From Coniella vitis (lineage: Eukaryota; Ascomycota; Sordariomycetes; Diaporthales; Schizoparmaceae): 64,000 bases of DNA. The stretch covers positions 434,001-498,000 of the forward strand of contig WUJK01000002.1 in NCBI GenBank assembly GCA_011317545.1, written 5' to 3'. The notes below the pieces were generated by a model, which worked only from the letters and a program-made list of their open reading frames with translations, ran no database searches and was not told where the DNA came from. The first letter of the stretch is position 1. The number at the start of each line of letters is the position of its first letter. This document shows positions 58,603-64,000 of this stretch, in pieces. The position numbers and the translations under genes are program-made.

Positions 58603-60735
58603 GGTATTGATAATGTTATCGTCATGTACACAATACTCTGCACATGAGTAATACAGAGCCTTGAGCGAGAGTAGCAATTATAACCGGGTGTAGACGACGG
58701 GACACGGCGCCGTTGACGCCAACCTAAACGGACAAAGAAAGAACTCGAGTGGCGGCCCTGGCAGCAGTGGAGGGCGTCGCCGTGGCTTGAGGTGCCCCAT
58801 GCTATCGAACATATTTATATGCCGTTCGGTCCGGGCGCCTAGCTCACAGCAGAAAGAGCAGGAGGAGGATTATACGAGTTCCCCTCGTCCAAGATCATTT
58901 GAGGACGTGCATCTTGCACTAGCCAGGGCACATGCAATGGCTTCTCCGCATATACTTCTGTATTACCTTCCCAGACCAGAGCAGCATGTGGCCGGTGCAA
59001 AAACCAGGTTGCAACATACTGCTGCATTACCGCTGCACTCCGGATGACATGCCACCACCTATCCTTGATGTCATTGTCCTAGTCGGCTCCGTTTGCCATG
59101 GCGCGTCGGACTACCCGCCATCACGTAGTTCCCGCGTGCTGGCGCCCAGGCCCCTTGGGCTAGGGAACTTCGGACGACTTATCAGAAGGGAGGAAAGTGT
59201 AATGAACCACAATGCAAGACTCCTTGTCGCCGGTCAACCGGCAACGCACTATGTAGGGGAAGTGGAAAGTGATGCAGCACCAAATCTGGGGATGCAGTGT
59301 GAGAGTGTGTGGATGTTGCAGTGGATGGGTGCGATGAAAGCTGCGAATTACACCGAGCCCATGAAAAAAAAATGGTACAAGTTACCAAAGGATGGCCGGT
59401 AGAGTTATGCCCAAAGAGCTGTACCCCAACAACCAGGCTTGCGATTCATGAGTATGTGAACTTCCTTTACACCGAGGCACTACCATGTACAAGCGCCGAG
59501 TTTGCAAAACCATGACACGTGGGGGAGCCCAGTGTGGTGTTGGGGGCGGATGCTCATGTTCAGCAACTTGAAAAATGAGCTGAAGGGGCTGAAGGGCATC
59601 ACACCAGGCGTGGGTTTGCTGTCAGTCCACTTGAATGGCGTATGGCACTCGCCTGTGCTGTGGTTCCTGTGGTTCCTGTGAGCGTCTCGATCCTGCATTT
59701 GTCCTCGAACACGACAATACCTGCAGTGGCAATTAGCCAAGCAGGCTAATAGAAGCACCACCGACCGCACTCTTCCCGTTGCCCCGCACTTCTCTGGAGC
59801 TGGAAGCGCTTGGAAGCGGTCGGGGGCATGGACAAACAAGGACTGTCATGAAAATGCACCGCAGGCCTGAGCCTTTCGGCATAGTAGGACCCGGACCGGA
59901 AATTTTCAAGGACTGTGATCTTTGCGTATTTGTGCCGATAACCCACAGATGGCGAGGCTATGCAGGTCTCTGCCGTCCCTGTGATCTCGTGGCAGGGGTT
60001 TCGGACGTGGTAGGGGGAAGTGCACGCTGCAACCCCTCTGCCGTTGGAGAGTCTCACTTTTTGTTGCTGCGGCGCGGCACGTAGACTGACGTATTCTCTC
60101 GAGATTTGCTGGACAAAGCCATGCACGTAAGTACTAGCTGCAGAAATGTCTTTTTCGTCCAAGGGTTTCACTTGCAAAAGTAATGCAAGAAAACCCAAGT
60201 GATACAGAAAGGAAATTCGATATCGAACCTTGCTTGCAAAATATTTCCAGAGGCAGTGCTGCTTTAGCAGTCTTGTAACTTGCTGGACGAACCACAGTAG
60301 CCGGTATTCATCTGGTGGCGATCGATGATTCGCGGGTCGAGTAGATAACGCGGCATGGCGGTCAGTTTCACTCCCCATTGCGATCAAGCGGTGTATCAAG
60401 AGATCACATCGTTGCGGGCATTTTGGCGAACACAGAGTTGAAGATGCAATTTGCAAAGTTGTGTGACAGTTGGCTGAATCGTCGACGCCATCGCCATCGT
60501 TGCAAAATCGGTGCAGAAGGATGCGATGCAAGCCACTATTACAGCACTTGCAGGGCCCTGGTTCAGCTGCCCGAGACTACTATCGCACACAAAAGGGTGT
60601 TGGTCGTGAATTGCATTCGATGGGCCCCGGTGTCGTATGAAGTCATCCAGACATCATCAGACCGTGAATGACAGACTGGGCTGTTGGTGATCCACCACCT
60701 CAGACCCAACGACAGGAGCAGCAAAGACCAAACGC
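58603..60735. other. Spacer upstream of the carboxylesterase and GH5 pseudogene
   Basis: 2.1 kb. Open frames exist (58932-59402 plus; 59746-60531 minus, non-ATG start) but none has a recognisable motif. No copy of the recurrent 9-mer occurs here. Confidence 0.45.
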
Positions 60736-62069
60736 ATGAGTAGCTTCGAATGGGTGGGAACAAACGAGTCTGGGGTCGAGTTTGGCAACGAAGCGATCAT
60801 GAGGTAGCTTAGAAGAGTCTGCATGTGCCCGGCCAAGACGACGATCGAGTTGAATGATGCACACATCATGTTTTGCAAAGTTCTTGAGAAACCAAAGGAT
60901 GGAGCAGCCAGTTGTGTTTTACACTGGTAACTGGCTACCCGCCCATATTGCAGACGATGACTGGAAATGGCTTCAACATGCTCCGCATCCTTATCTTGGT
61001 GTACGGCCATTTGGCCGGCGGGCCGTCTCTGCAGTCTCAAGAGAATATTGATGGTGTCGATGATGACAAAAAACGAGCGTGCGATTCCGCCCACGTTGAC
61101 GCGGTTCCGTCAAGAAGATGTACTTTTCCGGCTTGACGAATGGGCGACGGCATTTGTGATCGTTCCATAGGACATTTGAGAATATAAGAGGCGACTTGGC
61201 TCCTTGACGAGATTGTCAGCTACAGTATGCAAAACCGTGCGATCGAGCCTTGAATACCCCCTCAAAGATGGCCTACCGCACTTTTCATTGCCCCTACCCG
61301 TATGTCTTCGTTGACCAACTTGGATCGTGCATCGGTCTCAATATACCATTGTCGATCCGCACAACTAAGGCCGGTATAATAGCAACATCATCACCGACAT
61401 AGCCGGCTTCAAAGCATGGGTGGACAACGGTGGCAGACTGCTTCGCGAACAATGGCAAGGCCATTTTGAATACCAATCACGACTAGCATGATATGGATAA
61501 CACACTGGACTGCCAGCTCAACCAGGCATCCATGAGCGATATTCGTACCGCTAGAGCCAAGATGTGGCACATCTTTGCGTAGGACAATTCGTGGATCGGG
61601 GCGCGGACCTGGGTGCGTGCTTAGCCTACCCATGGCCTGTGAAGCGTGACTGACTGGTAATGTCTGATGTGTCTAGGTCTCGAGCGGTACCGACACGGCC
61701 ACGGGCAATCTGACCGATCCGGCCGACACAAGTGGCAACCACTCGCTCATTATCTAGGAGTTGCACCAGTATCTCAATAGCGACGGTTCTGGCACCGGCA
61801 CGAGCTGCATCAGTGTAATCACTGGATCGAGTCGTTCGCAAGCTACAACAGCATGGCTCAGCCAGATTGGCAAGCACGTCATCATTGGCAAGACAGCCGA
61901 AGGAGCGGACTCGGTATGCATTGAAGCCATGGCGGACATCTTGACGTTCATGGCGACCAACAGCGACGTAGGAGGGGCGACCTGTGGCAGGGAGGCGGAC
62001 TGTGGTGGGCCATTATATTTCCTCTATGGCCATAGACCGTGTCAGAATTCCAGCTCTACCCGTGCTTGA
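60736..62069 (+). pseudogene. GH5 (subfamily 5-type) endoglucanase pseudogene
   Basis: Remnant of a secreted cellulase that would cut beta-1,4-glucan. In order, in changing frames: SFEWVGTNESGVEFG (60742), GFNMLRI (60970), YTIVDPHN-stop-GRYNSNIITDIAGFKAW (61342), NNGKAILNTNHD-stop-HDMDNTL (61450), NSWIGARTW (61586), HQYLNSDGSGTGTSC (61764) and IGKHVIIGKTAEGADSVC (61866). These are the landmarks of GH5 endoglucanases (NESG, DPHN-GRY, NNEYHDMDQT, EMHQYLDSDGSGT, GEFAGG). Stops at 60805, 61366, 61484, 61580 and 61755, plus several frame shifts, make it dead. The catalytic glutamate motifs are lost: NxE reads NHD and GEFAGG reads GKTAEG. A 64-nt intron with GTGCGT...TAG ends survives at 61613-61676, so it decayed in place or from a DNA copy, not from mRNA. 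Confidence 0.85.
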
Positions 62070-62662
62070 GATGTATCAGTAGAGGTCATTGGACTACATC
62101 GTCCGCATCATGTTTGACAGGCTTCACGAAAGGCAACTTTCAATTTCGGTCGTAGATTGCCAGGTCATGAAGCATGTCTGGACATCGCATGATTGTGTCG
62201 GTAGAGATACGACGTAGACACTTTGCAAGAGAACGTGAAATTGAGAGCTCGTTGGGAGCAAGTCTCACGCGGGAACCGACTTTTCTCTTTGCGAAGCAGT
62301 GTCAAAAACAGTGTGTGTAGAAATCGTGCGTGGAGGAAGGAAGAAGATATTCGTCCTCTGTACGGTGGGCTGCCTAAAGGCTGTCAGGGTTGGGGTCATG
62401 GCGTGCAAGCCCAAGTACCTGAAACTGCCAGCCAATCAAGCGCAATGTATGTGCTTAAGTATCTTTCAGGTACTGAAGCCATTGATAGTACTATGAAAAG
62501 TACTCTGCATATACTTTGGCGCGCCAAACCATGCAACAAGCAGCCGCCAACCCGCGATTACTTCGGCAGACCCAAAAAGTCTCCCCAGACGTCGAACCTC
62601 ACAAGCAGATATCCGCCTGCCCTCTTTCACTTCCCCCTCCATTTAGACCCGACAGCCCCAAG
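62070..62662. other. Promoter region of the uS19m gene
   Basis: About 590 bases between the pseudogene and the next ATG, with no recognisable gene and no TATA box that I can assign. Confidence 0.4.
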
Positions 62663-63221
62663 ATGCAGGCAACACGGGCACTGCTAGGCCGACGCTCGGT
62701 GTGGAAAGGTACTAACTCCACTATTCCCAACGCCATACAAAGATTGATCGAGATATACTAACGCGACGCTTTTGACAGGGCCCAATATCGTCCCGTACGT
62801 CACTGTCGCTGCCCTCCATTCACACCTGCGCGGGCGCGGCCCTCCATGAACATCCCATTCACCCGTCCTACCCTGCAACCGACGAAATAATCATCGAATG
62901 TTTTCTAACCGCCTGCCTAACCTACAGACTCGCCCTCGTCCGCCCCGTCGAAGGCCAGTTCACCCCGCCCATCCGCACACAAGCCCGCGGCGCCACCATC
63001 CTACCCAGCTTTGTCGGTCTGACATTTGAGGTCTACAACGGCAAGGTGTACCACTCTGTGAATATCACTGAGGATATGGTCGGTCACAAGCTGGGAGAAT
63101 TTTCATCGTACGTGCCCAACTAAACCTCCGCCCTGGGTTTGGAAAAGAGGGAAGAAGCTTTGCTAACGCTATCTGGTTGTTGCCATGTAGAACGCGGAAA
63201 CCTTTCATCTACGACAAATAG
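62663..63221 (+). CDS. rsm19: Mitochondrial small-subunit ribosomal protein uS19m
   Basis: Four exons: 62663-62708, 62779-62794, 62928-63107 and 63191-63221 (90 residues). The protein reads SVWKGPNIVPLALVRP..., then IRTQARGATILPSFVGLTF, VYNGKVYHSVNITEDMVGHKLGEF, and TRKPFIYDK. This is the S19 family signature (GHKLGEF.PTR), matching yeast Rsm19, which binds 15S rRNA in the mitoribosome head. Exon 2 is only 16 nt and supplies GPNIVP. Donors are GTACTA, GTACGT and GTACGT; the first intron ends TTTTGACAG. All phases fit. It is short and highly conserved, so I am confident despite the small size and the micro-exon. Confidence 0.95.
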
Positions 63222-63852
63222 AAATATAAAGTGCTTCAAATTGGAATACTGTGCAATCCATACACACGTGAAACTACCGAAAACGATCGTGACGACACTG
63301 GGGTGGCTTCACGGCTGCTGCTGCTTGTAGCCGAAAGGATTATTCGATGAGAGATACTTCAAGTGACAAAATGGCGGAAATTGGGATATTTGAGCTATGC
63401 CCAAAAGCAAAATGCCATGGGATGGCCTCGTTGATTATTAGAAGAAGGCTACGCCAAACAGCTGAGGCCCAGCCTACGTGGAAACGCCTTGCTCATTGAA
63501 CAGGAGCATCTGACTAGGTTCTAGGAACCTGCAACAGAAGACGTCGCTGGTCCGTTGCCCGTGTAAGACCCTGAAGAAATGGCGTGCGCCATTGTCTGTT
63601 TGTAATTATTCGCGTATACCAAAAGACCGATCCCATTCCCAACGCCTGTCTCCTTTCCCCCAAGTACGCCGTAGAAGAACGCCCAGTAGGAATCAAAACA
63701 AATTTATCCCGAAGTCGCATTGCACGGGGAAGGTTCCAAACAAAGGCCCCAAACAGGCGCAAGAAAACCTGTGCGTGGCGCATCTTGGATCCCTCTCTCC
63801 GCGAGTCGTCGTCTTGCTCCACCGCTTGCTGTTGACCCTTCGAACAGCATCA
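63222..63852. other. Convergent spacer (uS19m / TAF10-like)
   Basis: About 630 bases of 3' flank. Open frames on both strands carry no motif I recognise. Confidence 0.4.
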
Positions 63853-64000
63853 TCACCGGTAGAACTCGCTCCTCTTCACATTAACTCCATACTCTCCCAC
63901 TGCCATCCCCAGATCCTCCATTGTAAGGACCGTTCGATTCTGGCTCCCACCCTGTCCACCACCACCATATCCGGGCCTCTGGATACCCAGAAGCTGCTGG
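63853..64000 (-). CDS. taf10: TAF10-like TFIID/SAGA subunit, 3' end only
   Basis: The last 48 codons of a minus-strand gene that leaves the window. The end reads RTVLTMEDLGMAVGEYGV, then NVKRSEFYR and stop. This is the C-terminus of TAF10, a histone-fold subunit of TFIID and SAGA whose family ends in (L)TMEDLxxALxEYGINVKKP(H/E)(Y/F). A Gly-rich stretch (GYGGGGQGG) precedes it. The rest of the histone fold is outside the window, so the call rests on this tail alone. Confidence 0.72.
   Translation of the reverse strand, partial: QQLLGIQRPGYGGGGQGGSQNRTVLTMEDLGMAVGEYGVNVKRSEFYR

Noticed and set aside
58932..59402. 156-codon frame with a true ATG
   Set aside because: Considered as a broken BTB-like or oxidase fragment, but no motif was convincing.
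59746..60531. 261-codon open frame on the minus strand
   Set aside because: Starts at a non-ATG codon, shows no domain motif, and lies in a region with other decayed sequence; kept as non-coding.
62223..62687. 154-codon frame overlapping the uS19m start
   Set aside because: It overlaps exon 1 of uS19m in another frame and has no motif; a chance frame.

Overview
The window is nuclear DNA of a filamentous ascomycete (Pezizomycotina, probably Sordariomycetes; I cannot place it more precisely). The evidence is short GT-AG introns with CTAAC-type branch points, intron-bearing tRNA genes, Q-rich regulatory proteins, secreted carbohydrate-active enzymes, and fungal-type housekeeping proteins (Rpt6, mitoribosomal uS19m, an EDC4/Ge-1 scaffold, a rhodanese-PTP fusion). 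I spliced thirteen protein genes by hand, two of them with uncertain ends. There are also two tRNA genes and two decayed coding regions. Most exon joins preserve both reading frame and family motifs.

Layout. 1-9.5 kb: tRNA-Leu(CAA), a DUF2237 protein and a secreted GH92 alpha-mannosidase with six exons. 9.5-19.2 kb: the long EDC4-like decapping scaffold (minus), a divergent unknown membrane protein (plus) and a hotdog thioesterase (minus). 19.2-30.2 kb: an 11 kb gap with no recognisable gene. 30.2-39.3 kb: a rhodanese-PTP phosphatase (plus) converging on a CAX/Vnx1-type vacuolar cation/H+ antiporter (minus). 42.9-49.5 kb: proteasome ATPase Rpt6 (plus), an RBR-type E3 ubiquitin ligase (minus) and an NMNAT/Pof1-like nucleotidyltransferase (plus). 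49.5-62.6 kb: gene-poor and partly decayed, with tRNA-Val(AAC), a heptamer minisatellite, a short direct-repeat pair around a broken ORF, a secreted type-B carboxylesterase and a heavily mutated GH5 endoglucanase pseudogene. 62.6-64 kb: mitochondrial ribosomal protein uS19m and the 3' end of a TAF10-like TFIID/SAGA subunit that runs off the edge.

The gene mix is mainly housekeeping: mRNA decapping, proteasome, ubiquitin ligation, MAPK phosphatase, vacuolar ion transport, NAD-type metabolism, mitoribosome and general transcription. Three secreted-hydrolase loci (two intact, one dead) sit at the edges of gene-poor stretches. I see no operon-like or biosynthetic cluster.

The strongest unexplained signal is a 9-bp dyad, TACATAGTA (reverse complement TACTATGTA). 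I count 33 exact copies against about 0.5 expected for equal base composition. All lie outside called exons. 22 of the 33 are between divergently transcribed genes and only one lies between convergent genes. The flanks differ from copy to copy, and several copies form abutting or inverted pairs. This looks like a recurrent functional site, not the remains of one repeat family.
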